Positions 34,310 to 41,626 of a stretch of DNA of 64,000 nt are shown here, piece by piece. The stretch's first letter is position 1. Each line of letters opens with the position of its first letter. The stretch comes from Candidatus Rhodoferax bjergmarkensis. GTDB lineage: Bacteria > Pseudomonadota > Gammaproteobacteria > Burkholderiales > Burkholderiaceae_C. A program made the position numbers and the translations under genes. The stretch is from positions 124,001 through 188,000 of the forward strand of contig JADJFX010000035.1 in assembly GCA_016708345.1 (NCBI GenBank), in the 5' to 3' direction. The notes under the pieces are model-generated. The model saw nothing but the letters and a program-made list of their open reading frames with translations, searched no databases and was not told the DNA's origin.

Positions 34310-35296
34310 ATGTCCGCAGGCAATTTTTACACCGACACCAATGGCATCGCCTTTCATGATGAAGACCATTCCGAGCCAGAGCCTGCTTTCAAGAGGGCCG
34401 AAACAGACTTTTTTTCAAATGCCACGGTACAAACCAAGGCTGAACCTGCTGTTAACGTACCTGAATCCCTCTTTAATCCGCCAACCATACTAGACGAAAC
34501 GCTTGACGAGTCACCTGAGAGCAATCCCGCCGATGACCCGCGTTCTGCTTGGCGCCACTCTCTCAGACTTCGGATTGAACAGCTTGAGACAGCTCAAGCC
34601 GAAGAGCAAAGTAAAGCCACCGAGCGCTTCGTTTCGTCGCTTCGCGGCTCACCCTCGCTTGGTAACCTGAGCAATGATTCGGCACGTTTTCTTTTTTCGG
34701 GCAAATCGGATTCCGGTGTCTTGAATGGCAAGGCCATGCGCTGGATTTTTGCAATTCTGTTGGGCCTTGGCTTGATCTGGCTGATGGCTGACGCAGGAAA
34801 GTCGCCCCCGAAAACAGAATCAACCCCGCTCAACATTTCCACAACCGATGTCACCAATCCCATCTTTGCACCGGCTGCCCCGGGATCAACCCCATTGGTG
34901 GCTGCGGTTGCGCCTTCTGTTCCAGTGCCGCCGCCCCCCACAGTCGATGAGTCAGCGCGGATTGGCGAGCTGATTGAGCAATGGCGTCTTGCCTGGCAGT
35001 CGCGCGATGCCACCAGCTACCTGGCGTTTTACAGTCCTGGTTTCATCCCTGCGCGTGGCCAGTCGCGGGCCGACTGGGAAGCAGCACGGCGCAAAGCCCT
35101 GAACCGACCAGACGGTATTGCCGTCAAAATCGTGGACTTGCGCATTGAAAGTCTGAACGAAAAACAAATGAAGGCCGAGTTTTTGCAGGACTACAGTTCA
35201 GGCAAGTACCGCGAAGTTGCGCAGCTCAAGACTTTGCTCTTTGAGCGCTCGGGAACCGACTGGAAAATATCAAGGGAATGGCAGGGAGCGCAGTGA
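34310..35296 (+). CDS. Membrane-anchored protein with NTF2/Cds6-like domain
   Basis: A 328-residue protein with an acidic, probably disordered N-terminal half and one membrane helix near residues 143-161 (MRWIFAILLGLGLIWLMA). A Pro/Ala-rich linker and a C-terminal domain of about 110 residues follow. That domain (LIEQWRLAWQSRDATSYLAF, FIPARGQSRADWEAARR, ISREWQGAQ) resembles the NTF2-like domain found at the C-terminus of some L,D-transpeptidases (Cds6 type). The topology would place it in the periplasm. I infer an envelope role, perhaps binding peptidoglycan fragments, but there is no direct evidence. Confidence 0.75.
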   Translation: MSAGNFYTDTNGIAFHDEDHSEPEPAFKRAETDFFSNATVQTKAEPAVNVPESLFNPPTILDETLDESPESNPADDPRSAWRHSLRLRIEQLETAQAEEQSKATERFVSSLRGSPSLGNLSNDSARFLFSGKSDSGVLNGKAMRWIFAILLGLGLIWLMADAGKSPPKTESTPLNISTTDVTNPIFAPAAPGSTPLVAAVAPSVPVPPPPTVDESARIGELIEQWRLAWQSRDATSYLAFYSPGFIPARGQSRADWEAARRKALNRPDGIAVKIVDLRIESLNEKQMKAEFLQDYSSGKYREVAQLKTLLFERSGTDWKISREWQGAQ

Positions 35297-35317
35297 CCTG
35301 CCAACCAACGCCCAGCC

Positions 35318-36166
35318 TCAAGCCCCCAAGAAGTGCTTGCGATAGCGCGGGGGCAGATCGTTGATGCGCATCATCATCGGCAAATCGGCTGTGTTGAAGT
35401 CCGGGTCCCAAGCCGGTGCACCCAAAATCTTGGCACCCAGGCGCAAATAACCTTTGATCAACGCCGGAGGCTCCACCGCCAAACTGCTGTCGAGCCGCTC
35501 CACCGGCAACGGCAGGCGCGGGCGCACATGATGTTCAATCGGTGCCAGGTGACTGGTTTTGAGCTGCTGCCAGATGCTGGCCGCCACGTCGCCGCTGACG
35601 ATGCCGTTGTGCAGCATGGGGATGCTGGCGCAGCCGATCATGGTGTCCAACTGGTTGCGCACCATGAATTCTGCCAAGGCACCCCACAAAGCCATGATGA
35701 CACCCCCGGTACGGTAGTCCGGGTGAACGCAGCTGCGCCCCAGCTCCACCATGCGTTCACGCAAGCCGCGCAGACGGGTCAGGTCAAACTCCAGGTCACT
35801 GTAGGTGCTACCCACGCGTTTGGCTTGTGCGGGGGTCAGCACCCGGTAGGTTCCCACCACCTCGCGGGTTACTTCATCGCGCACCAAAAGGTGTTCGCAG
35901 AAGTTGTCGAACAAATCCACGTCGTGTCCGGGGAACTTGGTGTCCAACCGGGCACCCATTTCCTGCGCAAAAACCTTGAACCTCAGGCGCTGGGCTTGCC
36001 GGACTTCGTCAACATGATTGGCCCACGAAACCGTGAGACCACCGCGCTCAACCCGGGGTGTTGACGATTGAGATGCACCATCGAACCGCGTAAAAGGTCG
36101 GTGAAGTGACCCCCTGGGCAAGGATTGCGGGGACAGGGCAAACGTAGGGTTGGGCAGTTCTTTCAT
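35318..36166 (-). CDS. GNAT-fold acyltransferase (OlsB-like)
   Basis: A 282-residue GNAT-superfamily protein of the Acetyltransf_5 group. That group includes OlsB, the enzyme that acylates ornithine from acyl-ACP in ornithine-lipid synthesis. Core features are EVVGTYRVLTPAQA, LRERMVELGRSCVHPDYRTG (the CoA/ACP-binding region) and MIGCASIPMLHN. The C-terminus has the segment LGAKILGAPAWDPDFNTADL. The frame extends to 36205, but ATG at 36166 is preceded by AGGAGAAG at good spacing. No OlsA partner is adjacent, so the exact product is uncertain. Confidence 0.8.
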   Translation of the reverse strand: MKELPNPTFALSPQSLPRGSLHRPFTRFDGASQSSTPRVERGGLTVSWANHVDEVRQAQRLRFKVFAQEMGARLDTKFPGHDVDLFDNFCEHLLVRDEVTREVVGTYRVLTPAQAKRVGSTYSDLEFDLTRLRGLRERMVELGRSCVHPDYRTGGVIMALWGALAEFMVRNQLDTMIGCASIPMLHNGIVSGDVAASIWQQLKTSHLAPIEHHVRPRLPLPVERLDSSLAVEPPALIKGYLRLGAKILGAPAWDPDFNTADLPMMMRINDLPPRYRKHFLGA

Positions 36167-36280
36167 GTCTTCTTCTCCTGTTGTGTACTGCCCAATCTTG
36201 ACCAAGGCACATGACAGGGTTGTGGCATGTGCATGGCATTTTGATGACAGACAGAAAGAAAGAGCGCATGCCTGCGCACA

Positions 36281-37790
36281 TCAGGATCGAGAAGGTTGGC
36301 AGGATGCCATCGCACGCAACTCCCGAATGCGAGCCTCAAGCAGGTTGCGCATCTGAAACTTCTGCAGATTGGCCCGGCCCAAATCAAAACCAGGTTGGGC
36401 CAGCAAGCTTGACAGCCATCCCGACACAAACGCCAACTTGCTCGCATGGGTTAGCGACGGCTCGGGCAGATTGGTGCACAGCCAAGCGGCCAGTTTGATG
36501 CGGTCCCAGTGCTCTGGCGTGTAGGCTAGCCCAAGGTCTCGCTGCAAATTGGGCATGAAATCCTGAACCAATCTGCCGCTGGACTCATCAATGTCGATCA
36601 CGCCAGTCCCACCCCTCCGCCAATGCCTTTTGGGTAATGACAAACTTCACCGGGCAGGCGGGGTCGCTGATGCCGCGCGGGTACTTCGCATCCACCGCCT
36701 CCAGGCCTTTTTCGTCGCTGGTGGCCACAATGATCTCGTCAGCGGGGATGCTGTGGTTGGTCAGCAATTCCTGGCGCACGCGCTCAAAGTCCAGCTTGTC
36801 CAACCCCTCGCGGCGCGGCTCAGACTGGATCAACACAATCGGCCGCAAGTAAGTGGCGCCCTGGCGTTGCTCGTCGTCGGCCAGTTTTTGCAAGGCATTG
36901 CGCCTTGCGATGGCATCACTCAGGCACTGCTGCCAGTTGGGCTCGGTCTCCAGCACCACCGGCAGCTTGATCATTTGCTCGGCTTTGAGCTGCGATGCGC
37001 TCACGCTGTGCAGCACATTGCTGGGCGTGCGCTCCATATCCGGCGTGGCGGTCAACTCCATGATGCCGCTGGGGTTGAAGCGGGCCAGCATGTCAAAGGC
37101 CAACTCGGTGCGGTTGTTGTGGGCCTCGTCCACCACCACAAACGGGCGGCGCAGGCGCAACACATTGGCCAGCGAAGAGGGTACGGTGTCACCATCTTGG
37201 AGCAGCCCCTGGCGCTGCGTGGCGGTCAAATTTTCAAAGTGGTGCATCAGCGCGCCGCTGGACTCGTAGACCTTGCGGCTTTCTTCGTCTTCCACCTGAA
37301 AAGCCTGCCGGGTGGCGACGATCACCACGGTGGACGTGTCGAGCGTGGCACGGGTCAACCCTTTGGCCTCCGTCAAATCCAGCACCGTGACCGACCCCGC
37401 CTCGCGCAGTGCGGCGTTTAAAGGGTGGTAGCGGTCTTTGAGGCCGCGCAGGGTTTGTTCCCGAATCGGTTTGCTGGGCACCAGCCACAGCACCACGCTG
37501 TGCGGCACACGCAGCAAATGCGTATTGACCAGTTGCAGGCTTTTGGCCGCCAGCCAGGTTTTGCCACCGCCCGTGGGCACGCGCAGGCAAAAGTAGGGCA
37601 TGTCTGGCGCAAAACCTGCCAGCGGCGTGTAGCGCAGGCTTTGGCCCCACAGGTCTTCGGTGACGGCGGTAAACGCCAGCGAGGCGCGGCCAAAGGTGTG
37701 AAAAGCCTTGAAACAAGCTTCCACACTGTCAAGCACACCGCCTTGGTTGGCCGGGTCTTGCTGGTATTTTTTGGGGGTGAACTGGGTCAT
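36281..37790 (-). pseudogene. Type III restriction enzyme Res subunit, internally deleted
   Basis: The N-terminal 400 residues (37790 to 36588) hold a DEAD/DEAH-type helicase: RVPTGGGKTWLAAKS (Walker A), VVVDEAHNN (DEAH box) and MELTATPDM. After QKALAEGWDW the frame hits a stop at 36588. A segment in another frame then continues directly with VIDIDESSGRLVQDFMPNLQ and later helicase-type sequence to 36281. The missing middle and the frame change mark an internal deletion; the normal Res protein is about twice as long. The endonuclease domain is not seen, so restriction activity is lost. The start ATG overlaps the stop of the toxin gene (ATGA). Confidence 0.85.
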
Positions 37791-38086
37791 TCGGAGGTGA
37801 TTCGATCCACCCAATAGTCTGGGTCACGATGTTGATGCGATACGGACAAAATGAGTATCAGGTCACCACGCACGGCGTAACGCAGTGTGTAGCTAAACTG
37901 CGTCAGCACACAGCGCCGAACATCGCCTCTCTCCAGTGGGTACAGCAAGGGCATATGCGACATGCGCTGAGTGGCAGCACGGACTTCACGCGTAAACGAC
38001 TGCGCCAACTCCGGATGGATAGCCCGATACCAAGCGCGTGCATCATCAAATTCGAGTTTGGCAAGCTCTTCAAAGCGGACGCGCAT
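37787..38086 (-). CDS. ParE/RelE-superfamily toxin
   Basis: A 99-residue RelE/ParE-fold toxin (VRFEELAKLEFDDARAWYRA, ERGDVRRCVLTQFSYTLRYA, LILSVSHQHRDPDYWVDRI). It overlaps the antitoxin gene before it and the dead res gene after it by ATGA in each case, so all three were translated in a coupled way. It looks intact although both neighbouring restriction-modification genes are broken. The cellular target is unknown: gyrase for ParE-like toxins, mRNA for RelE-like ones. Confidence 0.88.
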   Translation of the reverse strand: MRVRFEELAKLEFDDARAWYRAIHPELAQSFTREVRAATQRMSHMPLLYPLERGDVRRCVLTQFSYTLRYAVRGDLILILSVSHQHRDPDYWVDRITSE

Positions 38087-38292
38087 CAGTCGTTTCCGAA
38101 AACTTCATCGGAGCAATACGTCTTGCTGCGTCCAGCGTCAAAACTTGCAAGCCGCCGAACAGCCTCCTCACCCCACAGTCGTTCAATTTCGGGGTCGGGT
38201 CGGTCAAAACTCTCATGTATTTTGTCCACGATCTGCAAGCGCTCATGCGGTTTGAGCTTGAGGGTCAATGCAATGATCTCCTGTGTATTCAT
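38086..38292 (-). CDS. Antitoxin of the PF09720 type
   Basis: A 68-residue protein (MNTQEIIALTLKLKPHERLQ, then DKIHESFDRPDPEIERLWGE and RRLASFDAGRSKTYCSDEVF) of the small addiction-module antitoxin family often found before RelE/ParE toxins. GAAGGAG lies 6 bases before ATG at 38292, so the five-codon longer frame is not used. Its stop overlaps the toxin start. Confidence 0.85.
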   Translation of the reverse strand: MNTQEIIALTLKLKPHERLQIVDKIHESFDRPDPEIERLWGEEAVRRLASFDAGRSKTYCSDEVFGND

Positions 38293-38324
38293 CTCGATCT
38301 CCTTCAAAAGTTAGTTGGCGTAAT

Positions 38325-38905
38325 TTACACCGCCAGCGCATACGGTGTTTGTTTGAACGCAATCTGCTCGCGCTGCAGGCGCGGCGCACCCAGGCGACAG
38401 GCTGCGGCGTAGATGGTTTTGGGGCCGTCAAAGGTCGGCAAAATGGCAAAAACTGCGGCGGTCAACACATTGCCACCGTCCACGGCTTTGTCTTTCAAAA
38501 TGCCTTTGTACAGCAGGTATATCGCGCGGCCTTCGTGCATGCCCAAAAGTGGCGAATCAGCCTTGCCGCTGTAGCCGGTGCCGGTTTCGGCGAACCAGAC
38601 AAACTCGGCCAGTTGGGCAAAGGTCACGTCGTCGCGGATTTGGCCTTGCGGGGTGAACAGGGGCTCGGCGGACAGGGTGCAGAACTGAAAGCCGCCACCC
38701 TCTGGCGACAGGCCCGGCACGCCTCCCCTTTGGCGTTGGTGTAGCCTTGGCTCACGCGCTTGACGCGCTCGGCGGTGACGTTTTTGGCGATGTGCTCGTC
38801 CATCCATGTTGTGACGATCACCCTGAGCATAACGACGAAAGAGGTGCGATGAGCTTGGTTGGTGAGCGGTAAGCACCCACCCGCCCCAATACTTAAACAT
38901 TTCAA
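38325..38905 (-). pseudogene. Type III DNA methyltransferase Mod, truncated and frameshifted
   Basis: Two frames together encode the C-terminal end of a Mod subunit. The first reads TTWMDEHIAKNVTAERVKRV and SQGYTNAKGEA. After a frame change near 38720 the second reads GGGFQFCTLSAEPLFTPQGQ and continues to AFKQTPYALAV. The catalytic and target-recognition parts are absent, since the homology begins only about 190 codons before the end. The deletion boundary lies next to the arsR promoter, so insertion of the arsenic operon may have removed the front of mod. With no Mod and a deleted Res, the system is dead. Confidence 0.8.
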
Positions 38906-38909
38906 GTAT
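38889..38909. promoter_or_regulatory. Putative ArsR operator
   Basis: ATACTT (38889-38894) and AAGTAT (38904-38909) form an inverted repeat ten bases before the arsR start. The position and dyad are as expected for autorepression by ArsR. Confidence 0.5.
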
Positions 38910-38918
38910 CATTGAAGC

Positions 38919-39284
38919 ATGAACAATCATTCAAACCCGATAGACGAGGCCGTCGCCGTCAAGGCCTTGGCCGCCATCGCCCAAGCCCAGCGGCTGCGCG
39001 CTTTCAGGGCCTTGGTCGTGGCGGGTCCGGGTGGTCTGACGCCGGGGGTGATTGCCGAGCAGTTGGGCTCATCGCCCAGCGCCCTGTCGTTTCACCTCAA
39101 GGAGCTGGTCAACGCGGGGCTGATCAGCTGCGAGCCGCGCGGGCGCAACCTGATTTACCGGGCTGACTTTGCCCGCATGAACAGTTTGCTGGGCTACCTG
39201 ACGCAGCACTGCTGCCAGGGCGAAGCCTGTGAGCTCGATTGCGAGCCCGATTGCGAACCTGGTTCCAAGGAGTCTGCTGAATGA
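38919..39284 (+). CDS. arsR: ArsR-family arsenic-responsive repressor
   Basis: A 121-residue winged-helix repressor. The DNA-binding helix region reads GVIAEQLGSSPSALSFHLKE, followed by the wing LISCEPRGRNLIYRAD. The metal site is probably in the cysteine-rich end: HCCQGEACELDCEPDCEPGS has vicinal and nearby cysteines. That places As(III) binding at the C-terminus rather than in helix 3, as in some proteobacterial ArsR proteins. It would repress the operon through the dyad at 38889. Its stop overlaps the next start (ATGA). Confidence 0.93.
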   Translation: MNNHSNPIDEAVAVKALAAIAQAQRLRAFRALVVAGPGGLTPGVIAEQLGSSPSALSFHLKELVNAGLISCEPRGRNLIYRADFARMNSLLGYLTQHCCQGEACELDCEPDCEPGSKESAE

Positions 39285-40594
39285 AACTCGCCACCGCCCT
39301 GAACCATGGCTGCCTGTGCCACACGCTGGACGCACACCAGCTGCAGGCACAGCTGGAAAGCGACCCGGCGCTGGCCGGGCTGGCGCAGCACATTGTGCAA
39401 ACGCGGCCCCATCTGTTTTCATCGTCAGCCGTTTTTCTGGCTCAAAACACCTTTGACACCCTGGTGGCAACAGTGGCAGCGATTGAGCGCATCGTCGCCC
39501 TGCCCGCCTACCGCCAGCAGGCGCTGGCGCGGGCACCCGCCATCGCCCAGCACGCCTTTGGCCCGCTGGGGGTTCACATGGGTTATGACTTTCATGTGAA
39601 CGAGGACGGCCTGCGGCTGATCGAGATCAACACCAACGCCGGGGGCGCGCTGCTCAACACAGCGTTGGCGCGGGCGCAAAAAGCCTGCTGCGAGACCATG
39701 AGCCGCGCCTTTGCCAGCTACACGCCGCTGGACACCCTGGCGCAAACTTTTTTTGACATGTTCATGGCCGAGTGGCGCGCACAACGCGGCAAGCAGCAGC
39801 TGCGCAACATCTTGATCGTGGACGATGAGCCGCAGGCCCAGTACCTGGCCCCCGAGTTCGAGCTGTACCGCCAGCTGTTTTTGCAGCACGGCGTGTTGGC
39901 CACGATTGCCGACCCCAAGGCGCTTGAATGGCGAGATGGCCAGCTGTGGCACGGCAACAAGGTGGTGGACATGGTTTACAACCGGCTGACCGATTTTTAT
40001 CTGATCGAGCCCGCCCACCAGGCTTTGCGCGAGGCCTACCAGGCGGGTGCCACGGTGCTCACACCCCACCCGCAGGCCCATGCCTTGCTGGCCGACAAGC
40101 GCAACCTGGTCGCCCTGAGCGACTCTGCCTTGCTGGCCAAATGGGGCGTCAGCCCAGCCGACCGCGCCCTGCTGGGTGCTGCTGTGCCGCCCACCCGGCG
40201 GGTCACGCCCGATCAGGCAGACAGCCTGTGGGCGCAGCGCCGGGGGCTCTTTTTCAAACCAGTGGCGGGTTACGGGGCCAAGGCGGTTTACCGGGGCGAC
40301 AAGCTCACGCGCCGGGTGTGGGACGAGATTGTGGCGGGCGACTTTATTGCCCAGACGCTGGTGCCGCCGGGGCAGCGCATGGTCACCGTCGATGGCCAGG
40401 AGACCGATTTGAAGTTTGACGTGCGCGCCTACACGTATGACGGCCAGGTGCAGCTGCTGGCGGCGCGCACCTACCAGGGCCAGACCACCAACTTTCGCAC
40501 ACCGGGGGGCGGTTTCTCCCCGGTGGTGGTGGTGCCGCAGCTGAGCGAACTTACCAAACTGTCTCAAAACCTTACCCGGCAGGAAGCGGTATGA
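39281..40594 (+). CDS. Unassigned ATP-grasp-like protein in an arsenic operon
   Basis: A 437-residue cytoplasmic protein translationally coupled to arsR. The N-terminal half has FGPLGVHMGYDFHVNEDGLR and LIEINTNAGGALL, which resemble the metal-binding end of an ATP-grasp domain. The C-terminal half has FFKPVAGYGAKAVYRGDKL, a lysine/glycine loop, and LKFDVRAYTYDGQ near the end. The order suggests a circularly permuted or tandem ATP-grasp fold. Such enzymes join a carboxylate to an amine or thiol with ATP, as glutathione synthetase does. No substrate is known to me. Its place between arsR and arsC implies a role in arsenic detoxification, perhaps making a thiol or an arsenic conjugate; this is inference. 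Confidence 0.7.
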   Translation: MKLATALNHGCLCHTLDAHQLQAQLESDPALAGLAQHIVQTRPHLFSSSAVFLAQNTFDTLVATVAAIERIVALPAYRQQALARAPAIAQHAFGPLGVHMGYDFHVNEDGLRLIEINTNAGGALLNTALARAQKACCETMSRAFASYTPLDTLAQTFFDMFMAEWRAQRGKQQLRNILIVDDEPQAQYLAPEFELYRQLFLQHGVLATIADPKALEWRDGQLWHGNKVVDMVYNRLTDFYLIEPAHQALREAYQAGATVLTPHPQAHALLADKRNLVALSDSALLAKWGVSPADRALLGAAVPPTRRVTPDQADSLWAQRRGLFFKPVAGYGAKAVYRGDKLTRRVWDEIVAGDFIAQTLVPPGQRMVTVDGQETDLKFDVRAYTYDGQVQLLAARTYQGQTTNFRTPGGGFSPVVVVPQLSELTKLSQNLTRQEAV

Positions 40595-40610
40595 GGTGCA
40601 ATTTTTTAAG

Positions 40611-40668
40611 CCAAATAAGCCCCTGGCGCACGTAATACCTGCGCAAGCAGCTCCTTTTTTTATAGCAA
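40611..40668 (+). repeat. Dispersed short intergenic repeat, copy 9
   Basis: CCAAATAAGCCCCTGGCGCA, CGTAATACCTGCGCAAGCAG and CTCC-T-run-ATAGC match the consensus. It separates the ATP-grasp gene from arsC. Confidence 0.7.
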
Positions 40669-40692
40669 ACAAGTCTCATCCGAAAGCCAGCC

Positions 40693-41124
40693 ATGAACTC
40701 CGTCACCATTTACCACAACCCCGCCTGCGGCACCTCGCGCAATGTGCTGGCCCTGATCCGCAATGCGGGCCTTGAGCCACAGGTCATCGACTACCTGAAA
40801 ACCCCGCCGGGTCGCGAAACGCTGGTGGCGCTGCTGGCGCAGATGAAGGTGCCAGCCCGCGACGTCGTGCGCGCCAAAGGCCCACTGTATGAAGAGCTGG
40901 CGCTGGACAACCCGGCCCTGAGCGAGGCGGCCCTGATTGACGCCATGGTGGCGCACCCGGCGCTGATGAACCGCCCCATCGTCGTCACAGAGCTGGGCAC
41001 GCGGCTGTGCCGCCCGTCCGAGGCGGTGCTGGACATCCTGCCCCAGCCCCAGCGCGGCGCTTTCAGCAAGGAAGACGGCGAGCCGGTGGTGAACGCGCAG
41101 GGCCAGCGCGTGGCAGGGCACTGA
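40693..41124 (+). CDS. arsC: Arsenate reductase, glutaredoxin-dependent
   Basis: A 143-residue ArsC of the R773 plasmid type, which reduces arsenate to arsenite with glutathione and glutaredoxin. The catalytic Cys is in YHNPACGTSRN (residue 12 in the HNPxCGTSRN motif). The three basic residues that bind arsenate are represented in KGPLYEEL and in the NRPIVVTELGTRLCRPSEAV region. The family length is normal. It lies inside the ars operon between two dispersed repeats, and further arsenate reductases of another type lie downstream. Confidence 0.95.
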   Translation: MNSVTIYHNPACGTSRNVLALIRNAGLEPQVIDYLKTPPGRETLVALLAQMKVPARDVVRAKGPLYEELALDNPALSEAALIDAMVAHPALMNRPIVVTELGTRLCRPSEAVLDILPQPQRGAFSKEDGEPVVNAQGQRVAGH

Positions 41125-41135
41125 ACCTTGCCCAT

Positions 41136-41200
41136 ATTTATAGATGAAATTGGCCGTTTGCGCACTATTGACGTGCGCAAGCAGCTACTAAAACAATAGC
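41136..41200 (+). repeat. Dispersed short intergenic repeat, copy 10
   Basis: TTTATAGATGAAATTGGCCG, TTTGCGCACTATTGAC, GTGCGCAAGCAGCTACTAAA and CAATAGC form one of the fullest copies of the family. It lies between arsC and arsD. Confidence 0.7.
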
Positions 41201-41229
41201 GTTTTCTTTAATTTAACAGGAGTATTTTC

Positions 41230-41608
41230 ATGAAAAACATCCAGATATTTGACCCCGCCTTGTGCTGCAGCAGCGGCGTGTGCGGTGTGGACGTGGACCA
41301 GGCGCTGGTCGCCTTTGCCGCCGATGTGGACTGGGCCAGGCAAAACAACGCCCCCATTGAGCGCTTGAACCTGGCGCAGCAGCCCATGGCGTTTGCGGGC
41401 AATGCCATTGTGAAAGGCTTGCTGGAGCGTTCGGGCGAAGGCGCATTGCCGGTCACGCTGGTCGATGGTGAACTGGCGCTGGCCGGGCGCTACCCCAGCC
41501 GTGACGAGCTGGCGCGCTGGGCAGGCATCGTGCCCGCCGTCGCTGCGGTCGAAACTCCCGCCTGCTGCCGCTGCAGGCGGTTGCTGCTCCGGTGGCCGCT
41601 GCGGCTAA
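41230..41608 (+). CDS. arsD: Arsenic metallochaperone ArsD with an apparent C-terminal frameshift
   Basis: ArsD carries As(III) to the ArsA ATPase. The N-terminal metal site is present (FDPALCCSSGVCGVDVDQAL), followed by NLAQQPMAFAGN and LVDGELALAGRYPSRDELAR, all typical. As written, the frame runs on past the usual end and overlaps arsA to 41856, giving an aberrant 208-residue product after VETPACCRCRR. The +1 frame from about 41575 instead ends GGCCSGGRCG and a TAA at 41606-41608, 18 bases before arsA. That is the expected ArsD end with its second and third cysteine sites. A one-base change near 41567-41580 is therefore likely, either real or a sequencing error. Confidence 0.85.
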
Positions 41609-41626
41609 ACACCCCTGAGCAATGCC

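Noticed and set aside
39425..40672. A 415-codon minus-strand frame opposite the ATP-grasp-like gene
   Set aside because: It is antisense, with no domain. The plus frame is coupled to arsR and has ATP-grasp-like motifs.
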